Of a DNA stretch of 64,000 bases, positions 22,279-36,100 are shown piece by piece. Within the stretch, counting starts at the first letter, position 1. Every line of letters starts with the position of its first letter. Where the stretch lies: NCBI GenBank assembly GCA_947471745.1, contig CANJKZ010000934.1, positions 372,001-436,000 of the forward strand, in the 5' to 3' direction. Under the pieces are notes generated by a model that was given only the letters and a program-made list of their open reading frames with translations, had not been told where the DNA came from and ran no database searches. The stretch is from Closterium sp. Naga37s-1 (lineage: Eukaryota > Streptophyta > Zygnematophyceae > Desmidiales > Closteriaceae). A program made the translations under genes and the position numbers.

Positions 22279-24151
22279 TGGTCAGCGGAAGCCTTCGCGA
22301 ACAGAAACGAGATGTCGAGTCGTAATTATCTAAATAGGGTAACCATCTGAAAGTGGTGTTTAATAGACGAGCCCGTCTTCTGATGCACGTCGTAACATAG
22401 CCTGGTACGGATTTCGGGTTGAATAATATGACTCTTCAGGGATTGGACGTGAAGTCATCTCGCTTGAAAGAAGCAGTTTCTTCTAGGAGCTATTTCTAGT
22501 AACGTCATTAGAGAGCTGTGACAGCCGTCCATCAGAACTTCCGGGGAATGCATGGAAGGATTGAAGCGAGGGTCCTGGAAGGGTCCAGTTTCGCGACAAC
22601 GGTGACGCTACAGCTAACTACAAACGGCAAATTGATTGCGAACGGGTTACCACGGTAGTGTAGCTAAGAGCGACGAGGAACCCTTTAGAACAGGCATCAA
22701 ATATTGAAAGCTGACGGTGACGCTATAGCTATTGCGACGATATATTCCCGACACGTTCTATTAGCCCACAAGCAATCCATCTGAGCTGCAAGGGTTCTGC
22801 TGGGCTGGTAAAAACCGAGGCTGGAGGTGCTGCTGCTAACGTGACGCGAATCGGCTTCCAGACTATCGATGGTTGGTTGGTCGGCGGGAGCAAGGGGAAC
22901 GGCATGCGCGAGGAACCAGCGAGGCAGCAGCGCAAGTCAAGGATGTGAAGGGTGCAGCAGCAGCTGCAGCAGGTGTTCGTGAATCGTGATTCAACAGAAG
23001 CTATTGACTAGGCGAAAAAACAAACGAGAGAATGCAAAAGAAACGGAGGACGGCAGCAACAGCGCTGGCAGAGCCTAGACTTGAAGCCTCTTTGTCTCTT
23101 TCCTTATCTCCATGTTTCTTCCTCTTTGTCTCTGTGATTGGTAGTTGGCCGCCATAGCCTCGGTCCTGTCTGGCTTCAGTCGGGCCTGGAGGACGATTGG
23201 CTCAGGAGTTGGTGAGTTTCGCAATGCCTCGCAAACGTTTCGTAAACATTGTTCAGTCTGTGCACTTCGCAAACCCCAATCTCGGCACTCCCGAGGGATA
23301 CGAAACCTGCCTAACTGGTGCGAGAGAGTGCAGTTGATTGACAAAACTCGGTGTAGTTCTCAGGAGTTCTATTTTCCTCCACCCTGACTGTGATAGTTGT
23401 CCACGTATGGTAACTTTTGTATGGGTGGAGCATCACTTTGAGCTGTGTCCACAAGGTGAACGACGTTTAGCGACAATTCGGGGAGATAGCGAAACGCGTG
23501 AAATCACGAAGTGCTTGCGCGTACGACAAAAGCGCTCAAGGTTTCCCAGCTGGCATTTCCGTCAGTAGTGGTGGTGAGCGGGCGAGGTGAGCCCAACTGC
23601 TTTGACGGGCGGTTGACTTTCTTGGCACCCAGCGGAGGCTTGCTCAAGTGGGCTGCCAGCCTGCCAGTCAGGTGTGGGGAAGGTTCACTCACAAGCCTGC
23701 ATTCGCCTGCCCCTAGAGTTTGAAATTGCAAAACGTTCTTATAACAGCACTGTTATGAGTTGTACTAAGAAGAGTGCGCGAAAGACTTTATAAAAAGGAT
23801 GTCGAATACAGAATGACGAGAATGATAAAGAGGCATGCATTTATAGGGTCGAAACCGGGCTAGGCGAGGACCTCGGGACGTGCGAGGTTTGGATGTGTTG
23901 CGATTGGTGCGGAAGCGACTCGGAAAAGTGGTTCGGGCCGAAGTGTAGGCCGAACCCAGACTGACGCGAAGTTCGGGATGTCCTCGCTAGGAGCAGCCTC
24001 TACAGGAATGAATTCTAATTCATTACAAGCACAACCATGGCGATATTGTACAAACTATGAAAACACTAGAAGGGATTTCATAACTCATACAATAACAGTC
24101 TACGAGAGGGAAATGAAATGGCACGTAGCATGCACACAGCTAAATAGGAAA
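22279..24151. other. Intergenic region between SEC3 3' end and RopGEF 5' end
   Basis: About 1.9 kb that should hold the RopGEF promoter (low end) and the SEC3 3' UTR (high end). Short frames here have no recognisable domain. A weak inverted repeat (CTAGGCGAGGAC near 23860, complement near 23980) may be a decayed small element. Confidence 0.45.
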
Positions 24152-27100
24152 TCAAGCAACAATGGAGTTGAAGGCATCTCGCATTTCTCGGGAAGACGGG
24201 CTGATAGCTTCATTCGCATAGCACTTGGCCACCACAGCCTCCAATTCTTCGTATCGCTCCATAAAGCTCTCCTGATCACACAGGCATTTCCCATACACAA
24301 GAAATGAGGCAGGTGTTGAGAAACACGGCAGTGGATTGAGAAGTTAAGGCAGAAATGCTCAGGGAATAGAAAGTTAATAACTCAACTCAATAGTGATGTG
24401 AGTATGTGAAGTGGAGGCACAAACCGTTGGGTCTCTTTTGAACCACCTCTTAACACTCAATGATGATGTAAGCGTACGCTTGGATTGGAGCCATCTACTG
24501 AGTGAGGGGTGCTCGCGTGACATTTGAGCCAGAGCGAGGGACTTCAATGCCGATTTGTGAGCCACCTCAACAAACGTACACTTGGAGGATTTACTAAGCG
24601 AGGGGTGCTCACCTGGCTTGACTGAGTCGGCTCAACAAGCAGATGCCCAGTTGCAAGGCGCAACAACAAATGTACTTCGGAGAAATTTACTCTGTGAGGG
24701 GTACTCACCTGGCATTTGAGCCAGAGCGAGGGAAGCAGGTCACCCGACGTGAGATTCTTTCGCATCTTGTTGAACATTTAGTTGAGCGATCGGTCCACCT
24801 GCAGCCATTCAGGCATGAAGAGGAAAATGTTTTATTTCTCAAAGACAGCTTAACACACTGTTGAACGAGGACTCCTTTGAGTCGCCTCAAGAATCTTCCT
24901 CATCTTGCTGAACATGAAATTGAGAAAGCGGTCCCACCTGCAACAGCATGCTCAGCATATCAGGGAAATAAGGCTCTCAAGCAGGTCAGCATACTATTGT
25001 GGACCGTGGTCTGGAGAGAGCAAAGAAAACGGGTCAGGTGCAGCAGCAGCAGCAGCAGCAGCAACAGTTTGCCCTACGGTCTTTCTTACATACTCCCCCC
25101 CAGCCAGCTTAATCCTGTGAGTTGCGACTTGAGAATTTTCCGAATATCAGCTTTGCTGAAGCTACAGCAGCAGCTTGAGCAACCGCAACCACAGCCGCAG
25201 CAGCAGCCGCAGCAGCAGAAGCAGCAGCAGGAGCAGCAGCAGCCGCAGCAGCAGAAGCAGCAGCAGGAGCAGCCAGCTGAAGCCGATTTGGAACACTCCT
25301 GCTGCTGCTGCTGGGAGTGACTTTCCGTTCCAACTCCTGCGGAAAGTGGAACAGAAAGTCACTCCCAGCTGCGGCTCCTGCTGCGGCTTCAGCAAAGCCG
25401 ACCCGATTTGTACCCTACGGCCTTAAACACTCCCAGCCAGCTTACCCCAGTGAGTTGCGACTTGAGCACTTTCCGCAGGTCGGCTTTGCTGAAGCCGATT
25501 TGGAACGGAATCTGAAGGACACAACACGCCACGGGTACAACAAATTTTGAAACATCTCAGGAGCTGCTTCAAACGGGAACTGAAGCACACAAAAGGACAG
25601 GGGGTCTGTGAGCAATTTGTGTGGTTTACATGCGGTGCTGGTCTTTGAGTCGTCTAAAACAATCACCCGAGTTAAACAGGACTCTGAAGCCCATAAGGGA
25701 CATCGGGCACATGGGGCATGATGAGAGCTTGTGGTATGGCTACCATACCTCCTCTGTTTCAATTGTCAGCAGAAGATTCTTGATCTTCTGAAGGTACTCA
25801 AACAACTTGTCGAAATTCTGCAACGGAAGAAAACCAAGTAGGTGTTGGGTAAGGGGAGCAGGGAGGATCAAACAGATTGCGATGGTCAGCAGGAGGTGCT
25901 TGATCTTCTGAAGATAGTCAAACAGCTTGTTGAAATTCTGCAAGCATGTGTTGGGTAGGGGGAAAGCACAGTGCAGGGGGCGGGATCAAGGAATTTGGAA
26001 TTGCCAGCAGGAGGTGCTTGATCTTCTGAAGATAGTCGAACAGCTTGTCGAAATTCTGCAATGGTAGAATCGGTAAGGATGTGTTGGGTCGGGGTGAGCA
26101 CAGTGCAGGGGTCATCAGCAGCAGCAGGGGCGAGGACAGTGCAGGGGTGATCAAACATAGTTTTGAGACGTCTCAAAACGGGGTGAGCACAGTGCAAGGG
26201 CGATCAAACAGATTGCGATATCAGCAGCAGGCGTGTCACTTTCTGAAAAAAAAGAAACAGTTTTTACGAAATCGTGCAATGGTACAACAGTGAGAATGGA
26301 CAGCAACTCCACATGCAGAGGCGCACATGGGCACATGCTCTACATTTCTCTGGACTGTCAGAAGCGCAAATCCCCTCCCAACCACTCTCCCCCGTGCAAT
26401 GCAAGCCAGTCTTGTTCAGACAAAGCCCCATACAGCACCCCATGCGGTAACACAATCACATGCCACGGGAAAGGGAACTCACCCCGAAGATGACTGAGTC
26501 GATGTAGCGCGTGCAGGCCGTCTCGTACGTCTCACTGGACTGCTGGTAGAAGAGGCGCAGCGTCGGGATGGTGCCCGCCAGGTCGTACGTGCTGCAAAGC
26601 GGGGATGAGCACGGGGATTGGGGAAAATGAATGGGACACAAAGAGGGAGAGAGAGAGGTGAGGGGGTGCCATCCGGGCCGGCAGTCGCGTCCGTCTCACT
26701 GGACTGCTGGTAGAAGAGGCGCAGCGTCGGGATGGTGCCCGCCAGGTCGTACGTGCTGTGGGGGGGTGAGTGGGAAGGGAATGGGGGTTGGGGAGGATAA
26801 ATGAGCTCGTTGGGGGTTGACGCGGCTCAAGAAAGGGTTTGACGGACAGCGCGAGGTGTTGAAGTGAGAAAAGGGGACAACTCCAAGTGTCTTCAACTCC
26901 TGTCACGAGAAAACTTGAAGATGTCTGTGTGCGAAACAACACGAGTTCTAGCTGCTCTGGAAAGCCACACGATTTTCCAGCTGCAGCACATCGCAGTGCT
27001 TGGGGTCGATCTGGGCTCTGCAGGGCATAGTGCACTGAGTTGAGGCGTCTACAAGCCAGCAATAGGGGGGGCTTTCATCCATTCCATCCCCGTTTCATCA

Positions 27101-30100
27101 ACTCTAGAGAGACAGGCGGGTGGTGGTGGTGGTGGTGGTGGTCGTGGTGGTACCTGTTCTGGAAGGCCACATGATTCTCCAGCAGCAGCACGTCGCAGTG
27201 CTTGGCGAGGAGACTTTTGAGTCGACTTAAAAGTTACCTGGCGCACCAGCTAGAAAGGCTGGTGGTGAGCGAGTGGTGGTACCTGTTCTGGAAGGCCGCA
27301 TGATTCTCCAGCAGCAGCACGTCGCAGTGCTTGGGGTCAATCTGAGCTATGCGGTCCAGCGTAGAGAACATGGTGCTCACCTGGGGGGGTACGAAACGAT
27401 TGGGGTGTGGGGAACAAGGAGGGGACAAGAGAGTGGGGGGGGTAGAGAGGGGGTATGGGGTGGAAAGAGTGAGGTCCGAGACAGACACTAAGCAGCACGT
27501 CGCAGGGAGAAGGGGGAATGAGGGGGAAGGGGGGACGGGGTGGGGGGGAAGGAGGAAGGTAATCGGGGGAGTGTAGGCAGAGAGGGGAATATGGGGTGGA
27601 AAGAGCATGTCGCAGTGCTTGGGGTCGATCTGAGGCTATGTGGTCCAGAGTGGAGAACACTCAACAGCTTGGTGTGAGCCTGGTCCACCAGGTCTCTGCA
27701 GTTGTTGGAAACCTAGGTTCCTGCACCACGTCCTTTTGTGAAATTCCCAAACATGCCTGCATGCACTGCATACACCGTTGCCCTCTCACCAGCTTGTTGT
27801 GAGCCTGGTCCACCAGGTCTCTGCACGTGCCCATGACCAGCCCCTCCATTCGCACCGCCAGTGCCGCAACACTGGCACTCACCACACCACACTACACGCC
27901 TCTGAGATCCCCAATCCAGCCCCCCTCCCCCCCTCTCTCTCACCAGCTTGTTGTAAGCCTGATCCACCAGATCCCTGCACGTGCCCATGACCAGGCCCTC
28001 CATGCCTCCATTGCCCCATCCATTCCCACTGCCCCCATCCATCCCCCTCCTGCCCTTCTTCCTCTCTCACCAGCTTGTTATAAGCCTGGTCCACCAAATC
28101 CCTGCACGTGCCCATGACCAGCCCCTCCATTCGCACCGCCAGCGCTGCGAAGCGGGGCACGTAGGACAGCACTCCCGCCTGCTTCACGCCCCTGTCGTAC
28201 CGCTCGATCTGCCCATTCGCCTCCTCCACGTACTGGAGAGAGGAACAAAGGGACAGGCACAGGGTGGGGGAAGAGGGAGAGATGGGGGTAAGTCGTGAAT
28301 AAGGCACGTAGGACAGCACGCCCGCCTGCTTCACTCCCCGGTCGTACCGCTCGATCTGCCCATTCGCCTCCTCCACGTACTGTGAGGGAGGGTAGACGGA
28401 CGGGGGGGGAGTGTGGACGAATTAACAAGAGAAGCGAGGCATATATGACAGCACGCCTGCCTGCTTCACGCCCCGGTCGTACCGCTCGATTTGACCATTC
28501 GCCTCCTCCACGTACTGTGAGGGTAGGACAGGGGAGAACTGGCCGTCTTAACAAGCGAATAGAGGCACGTAGGACAGGGGAGAACTGGCCGTGTTAACAA
28601 GCAAATAGAGGCACGTAGGACAGGGGAGAACTGGCCGTGTTAACAAGCAAATAGAGGCACGTAGGACAGGGGAGAACTGGCCGTGTTAACAAGCAAATAG
28701 AGGCACGTAGGACAGGGGAGAACTGGCCGTGTTAACAAGCAAATAGAGGCACGTAGGACAGGGGAGAACTGGCCGTGTTAACAAGCAAATAGAGGCACGT
28801 AGGACAGGGGAGAACTGGCCGTGTTAACAAGCGAATAGAGGCACATAGGACAGGGGAGAACTGGCCGTGTTAACAAGCGAATAGAGGCACGTAGGACAGG
28901 GGAGAACTGGCCGTGTTAACAAGCAAATAGAGGCACGTAGGACAGGGGAGAACTGGCCGTGTTAACAAGCAAATAGAGGCACATAGGACAGGGGAGAACT
29001 GGCCGTGTTAACAAGCAAATAGAGGCACGTAGGACAGGGGAGAACTGGCCGTGTTAACAAGCAAATAGAGGCACGTAGGACAGGGGAGAACTGGCCGTGT
29101 TAACAAGCAAATAGAGGCACGTAGGACAGGGGAGAACTGGCCGTGTTAACAAGCAAATAGAGGCACGTAGGACAGGGGAGAACTGGCCGTGTTAACAAGC
29201 AAATAGAGGCACGTAGGACAGGGGAGAACTGGCCGTGTTAACAAGCAAATAGAGGCACGTAGGACAGGGGAGAACTGGCCGTGTTAACAAGCGAATAGAG
29301 GCACGTAGGACAGGGGAGAACTGGCCGTGTTAACAAGCAAATAGAGGCACGTAGGACAGGGGAGAACTGGCCGTGTTAACAAGCAAATAGAGGCACGTAG
29401 GACAGGGGAGAACTGGCCGTGTTAACAAGCAAATAGAGGCACGTAGGACAGGGGAGAACTGGCCGTGTTAACAAGCAAATAGAGGCACGTAGGACAGGGG
29501 AGAACTGGCCGTGTTAACAAGCAAATAGAGGCACGTAGGACAGGGGAGAACTGGCCGTGTTAACAAGCAAATAGAGGCACGTAGGACAGGGGAGAACTGG
29601 CCGTGTTAACAAGCAAATAGAGGCACGTAGGACAGGGGAGAACTGGCCGTGTTAACAAGCGAATAGAGGCACGCAGGACAGGGGAGAACTGGCCGTGTTA
29701 ACAAGCAAATAGAGGCACGTAGGACAGGGGAGAACTGGCCGTGTTAACAAGCGAATAGAGGCACGTAGGACAGGGGAGAACTGGCCGTGTTAACAAGCAA
29801 ATAGAGGCACGTAGGACAGGGGAGAACTGGCCGTGTTAACAAGCAAATAGAGGCACGTAGGACAGGGGAGAACTGGCCGTGTTAACAAGCAAATAGAGGC
29901 ACGTAGGACAGGGGAGAACTGGCCGTGTTAACAAGCAAATAGAGGCACATAGGACAGGGGAGAACTGGCCGTGTTAACAAGCAAATAGAGGCACGTAGGA
30001 CAGGGGAGAACTGGCCGTGTTAACAAGCAAATAGAGGCACGTAGGACAGGGGAGAACTGGCCGTGTTAACAAGCAAATAGAGGCACGTAGGACAGGGGAG

Positions 30101-33100
30101 AACTGGCCGTGTTAACAAGCGAATAGAGGCACATAGGACAGGGGAGAACTGGCCGTGTTAACAAGCAAATAGAGGCACGTAGGACAGGGGAGAACTGGCC
30201 GTGTTAACAAGCAAATAGAGGCACGTAGGACAGGGGAGAACTGGCCGTGTTAACAAGCGAATAGAGGCACGTAGGACAGGGGAGAACTGGCTGTGTTAAC
30301 AAGCAAATAGAGGCACGTAGGACAGGGGAGAACTGGCCGTGTTAACAAGCGAATAGAGGCACATAGGACAGGGGAGAACTGGCCGTGTTAACAAGCAAAT
30401 AGAGGCACGTAGGACAGGGGAGAACTGGCCGTGTTAACAAGCAAATAGAGGCACGTAGGACAGGGGAGAACTGGCCGTGTTAACAAGCAAATAGAGGCAC
30501 GTAGGACAGGGGAGAACTGGCCGTGTTAACAAGCGAATAGAGGCACGTAGGACAGGGGAGAACTGGCCGTGTTAACAAGCAAATAGAGGCACGTAGGACA
30601 GGGGAGAACTGGCCGTGTTAACAAGCGAATAGAGGCACGTAGGACAGGGGAGAACTGGCCGTGTTAACAAGCAAATAGAGGCACGTAGGACAGGGGAGAA
30701 CTGGCCGTGTTAACAAGCAAATAGAGGCACGTAGGACAGCGGAGAACTGGCCGTGTTAACAAGCAAATAGAGGCACGTAGGACAGGGGAGAACTGGCCGT
30801 GTTAACAAGCAAATAGAGGCACGTAGGACAGGGGAGAACTGGCCGTGTTAACAAGCAAATAGAGGCACGTAAGACAGGGGAGAACTGGCCGTGTTAACAA
30901 GCGAAAAGAGGCACGTAGGACAGGGGAGAACTGGCCGTGCTAACAAGCAAATAGAGGCACGTAGGACAGGGGAGAACTGGCCGTGTTAACAAGCAAATAG
31001 AGGCACGTAGGACAGGGGAGAACTGGCCGTGTTAACAAGCAAATAGAGGCACATAGGACAGGGGAGAACTGGCCGTGTTAACAAGCGAATAGAGGCACAT
31101 AGGACAGGGGAGAACTGGCCGTGTTAACAAGCAAATAGAGGCACGTAGGACAGGGGAGAACTGGCCGTGTTAACAAGCAAATAGAGGCACGTAGGACAGG
31201 GGAGAACTGGCCGTGTTAACAAGCGAATAGAGGCACGTAGGACAGGGGAGAACTGGCCGTGTTAACAAGCGAATAGAGGCACATAGGACAGGGGAGAACT
31301 GGCCGTGTTAACAAGCGAATAGAGGCACGTAGGACAGGGGAGAACTGGCCGTGTTAACAAGCAAATAGAGGCACGTAGGACAGGGGAGAACTGGCCGTGT
31401 TAACAAGCAAATAGAGGCACATAGGACAGGGGAGAACTGGCCGTGTTAACAAGCAAATAGAGGCACGTAGGACAGGGGAGAACTGGCCGTGTTAACAAGC
31501 GAATAGAGGCACGTAGGACAGGGGAGAACTGGCCGTGTTAACAAGCAAATAGAGGCACGTAGGACAGGGGAGAACTGGCCGTGTTAACAAGCAAATAGAG
31601 GCACGTAGGACAGGGGAGAACTGGCCGTGTTAACAAGCAAATAGAGGCACGTAGGACAGGGGAGAACTGGCCGTGTTAACAAGCAAATAGAGGCACGTAG
31701 GACAGGGGAGAACTGGCCGTGTTAACAAGCAAATAGAGGCACGTAGGACAGGGGAGAACTGGCCGTGTTAACAAGCGAATAGAGGCACGTAGGACAGGGG
31801 AGAACTGGCCGTGTTAACAAGCGAATAGAGGCACGTAGGACAGGGGAGAACTGGCCGTGTTAACAAGCGAATAGAGGCACGTAGGACAGGGGAGAACTGG
31901 CCGTGTTAACAAGCGAATAGAGGCACGTAGGACAGGGGAGAACTGGCCGTGTTAACAAGCAAATAGAGGCACGTAGGACAGGGGAGAACTGGCCGTGTTA
32001 ACAAGCAAATAGAGGCACGTAGGACAGGGGAGAACTGGCCGTGTTAACAAGCAAATAGAGGCACGTAGGACAGGGGAGAACTGGCCGTGTTAACAAGCAA
32101 ATAGAGGCACATAGGACAGGGGAGAACTGGCCGTGTTAACAAGCAAATAGAGGCACGTAGGACAGGGGAGAACTGGCCGTGTTAACAAGCAAATAGAGGC
32201 ACGTAGGACAGGGGAGAACTGGCCGTGTTAACAAGCAAATAGAGGCACGTAGGACAGGGGAGAACTGGCCGTGTTAACAAGCAAATAGAGGCACGTAGGA
32301 CAGGGGAGAACTGGCCGTGTTAACAAGCAAATAGAGGCACGTAGGACAGGGGAGAACTGGCCGTGTTAACAAGCAAATAGAGGCACGTAGGACAGGGGAG
32401 AACTGGCCGTGTTAACAAGCAAATAGAGGCACGTAGGACAGGGGAGAACTGGCCGTGTTAACAAGCAAATAGAGGCACGTAGGACAGGGGAGAACTGGCC
32501 GTGTTAACAAGCAAATAGAGGCACGTAGGACAGGGGAGAACTGGCCGTGTTAACAAGCGAATAGAGGCACGCAGGACAGGGGAGAACTGGCCGTGTTAAC
32601 AAGCAAATAGAGGCACGTAGGACAGGGGAGAACTGGCCGTGTTAACAAGCGAATAGAGGCACGTAGGACAGGGGAGAACTGGCCGTGTTAACAAGCAAAT
32701 AGAGGCACGTAGGACAGGGGAGAACTGGCCGTGTTAACAAGCAAATAGAGGCACGTAGGACAGGGGAGAACTGGCCGTGTTAACAAGCAAATAGAGGCAC
32801 GTAGGACAGGGGAGAACTGGCCGTGTTAACAAGCAAATAGAGGCACATAGGACAGGGGAGAACTGGCCGTGTTAACAAGCAAATAGAGGCACGTAGGACA
32901 GGGGAGAACTGGCCGTGTTAACAAGCAAATAGAGGCACGTAGGACAGGGGAGAACTGGCCGTGTTAACAAGCAAATAGAGGCACGTAGGACAGGGGAGAA
33001 CTGGCCGTGTTAACAAGCGAATAGAGGCACATAGGACAGGGGAGAACTGGCCGTGTTAACAAGCAAATAGAGGCACGTAGGACAGGGGAGAACTGGCCGT

Positions 33101-36100
33101 GTTAACAAGCAAATAGAGGCACGTAGGACAGGGGAGAACTGGCCGTGTTAACAAGCGAATAGAGGCACGTAGGACAGGGGAGAACTGGCTGTGTTAACAA
33201 GCAAATAGAGGCACGTAGGACAGGGGAGAACTGGCCGTGTTAACAAGCGAATAGAGGCACATAGGACAGGGGAGAACTGGCCGTGTTAACAAGCAAATAG
33301 AGGCACGTAGGACAGGGGAGAACTGGCCGTGTTAACAAGCAAATAGAGGCACGTAGGACAGGGGAGAACTGGCCGTGTTAACAAGCAAATAGAGGCACGT
33401 AGGACAGGGGAGAACTGGCCGTGTTAACAAGCGAATAGAGGCACGTAGGACAGGGGAGAACTGGCCGTGTTAACAAGCAAATAGAGGCACGTAGGACAGG
33501 GGAGAACTGGCCGTGTTAACAAGCGAATAGAGGCACGTAGGACAGGGGAGAACTGGCCGTGTTAACAAGCAAATAGAGGCACGTAGGACAGGGGAGAACT
33601 GGCCGTGTTAACAAGCAAATAGAGGCACGTAGGACAGCGGAGAACTGGCCGTGTTAACAAGCAAATAGAGGCACGTAGGACAGGGGAGAACTGGCCGTGT
33701 TAACAAGCAAATAGAGGCACGTAGGACAGGGGAGAACTGGCCGTGTTAACAAGCAAATAGAGGCACGTAAGACAGGGGAGAACTGGCCGTGTTAACAAGC
33801 GAAAAGAGGCACGTAGGACAGGGGAGAACTGGCCGTGCTAACAAGCAAATAGAGGCACGTAGGACAGGGGAGAACTGGCCGTGTTAACAAGCAAATAGAG
33901 GCACGTAGGACAGGGGAGAACTGGCCGTGTTAACAAGCAAATAGAGGCACATAGGACAGGGGAGAACTGGCCGTGTTAACAAGCGAATAGAGGCACATAG
34001 GACAGGGGAGAACTGGCCGTGTTAACAAGCAAATAGAGGCACGTAGGACAGGGGAGAACTGGCCGTGTTAACAAGCAAATAGAGGCACGTAGGACAGGGG
34101 AGAACTGGCCGTGTTAACAAGCGAATAGAGGCACGTAGGACAGGGGAGAACTGGCCGTGTTAACAAGCGAATAGAGGCACGTAGGACAGGGGAGAACTGG
34201 CCGTGTTAACAAGCGAATAGAGGCACGTAGGACAGGGGAGAACTGGCCGTGTTAACAAGCGAATAGAGGCACGTAGGACAGGGGAGAACTGGCCGTGTTA
34301 ACAAGCAAATAGAGGCACGTAGGACAGGGGAGAACTGGCCGTGTTAACAAGCGAATAGAGGCACGTAGGACAGGGGAGAACTGGCCGTGTTAACAAGCGA
34401 ATAGAGGCACGTAGGACAGGGGAGAACTGGCCGTGTTAACAAGCAAATAGAGGCACGTAGGACAGGGGAGAACTGGCCGTGTTAACAAGCGAATAGAGGC
34501 ACGTAGGACAGGGGAGAACTGGCCGTGTTAACAAGCGAATAGAGGCACGTAGGACAGGGGAGAACTGGCCGTGTTAACAAGCGAATAGAGGCACGTAGGA
34601 CAGGGGAGAACTGGCCGTGTTAACAAGCAAATAGAGGCACGTAGGACAGGGGAGAACTGGCCGTGTTAACAAGCAAATAGAGGCACGTAGGACAGGGGAG
34701 AACTGGCCGTGTTAACAAGCAAATAGAGGCACGTAGGACAGGGGAGAACTGGCCGTGTTAACAAGCAAATAGAGGCACGTAGGACAGGGGAGAACTGGCC
34801 GTGTTAACAAGCAAATAGAGGCACGTAGGACAGGGGAGAACTGGCCGTGTTAACAAGCGAATAGAGGCACGTAGGACAGGGGAGAACTGGCCGTGTTAAC
34901 AAGCAAATAGAGGCACGTAGGACAGGGGAGAACTGGCCGTGTTAACAAGCAAATAGAGGCACGTAGGACAGGGGAGAACTGGCCGTGTTAACAAGCAAAT
35001 AGAGGCACGTAGGACAGGGGAGAACTGGCCGTGTTAACAAGCAAATAGAGGCACGTAGGACAGCACTGACTCGCACTACCCAAAACCTGAATCCGCAGCT
35101 CCAAGCATCCCTCATTCCGCCCACTTACCCGGAAGAAATTCTGCCTGATTCTGGTCTCCAGCTCGAGTAGAAGCTTCCTGGTGATAACCGCACCGCACCC
35201 CCCTGCGTCGGCCCCATGCTGCAACTGCAGCTGCTGCTGCTGCTGCTGCCACGCCTCCGTGTGCCCCACGAGAGTGATGCAGCGCAGAGGGTCCACCTTG
35301 AACACCCACTCCACCATGGCCACAAAGTCTTCGTGAATTCCCTCGAATAGCTGCTCCGCTGCTGCCGCCAGAGCCGCTGCATCCTCGTCCGCTGGAGGGG
35401 ACAGGAGGGAGAGGAGGGAGTGGGGGGAGTGGGGGAAAGAGGGTCCACCTTGAACACCCACTCCACCATGGCCACAAAGTCCTCGTGAATGCCCTCGAAT
35501 AGCTGCTCTGCTGCTCCTGCTAGTGCTGCCGCATCCTCGTCCGCTGTTGGAAGGGACAGGAGGGAGGGGAGGGAATGGGGGAAAGGGGAAGATGAGGAAA
35601 GAGGGGAGAAGGTGGAGCTGGGGTTTTCTGAGACAGTGAGTGAGTGAGTGAGTGAGTGAGTGAGTGCGTGGGAGGAAAGGACAGGGTGATGCAGCGCAGA
35701 GGGTCCACCTTGAACACCCACTCCACCATGGCCACAAAGTCCTCGTGAATGCCCTCGAATAGCTGCTCTGCTGCTGCTGCTAGTGCTGCCGCATCCTCGT
35801 CCGCTGTTGGAAGGGACAGGAGGGAGGGGAGGGAGTGGGGGAAAGGGGAAGATGAGGAAAGAGGGGAGAAGGTGGAGCTGGGGTTTTCTGAGACAGTGAG
35901 TGAGTGAGTGAGTGAGTGAGTGCGTGGGAGGAAAGGACAGGGTGATGCAGCGCAGAGGGTCCACCTTGAACACCCACTCCACCATGGCCACAAAGTCCTC
36001 ATGAATTCCTTCAAATAGCTGCTCCGCTGCTGCTGCCAACGGCGCTGCATCCTCGTCCGCTGAGGGAAGGGAATGGTAACAGGGAGGGAGTAGACAATGG

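Noticed and set aside
23855-23995. Possible small inverted-repeat element (CTAGGCGAGGAC ends)
   Set aside because: Arms are short and imperfect and no target duplication could be found.
28523-35063. CRISPR-like regular array
   Set aside because: The period is constant but there are no unique spacers; the whole 46-bp unit repeats. The context is a eukaryotic intron.
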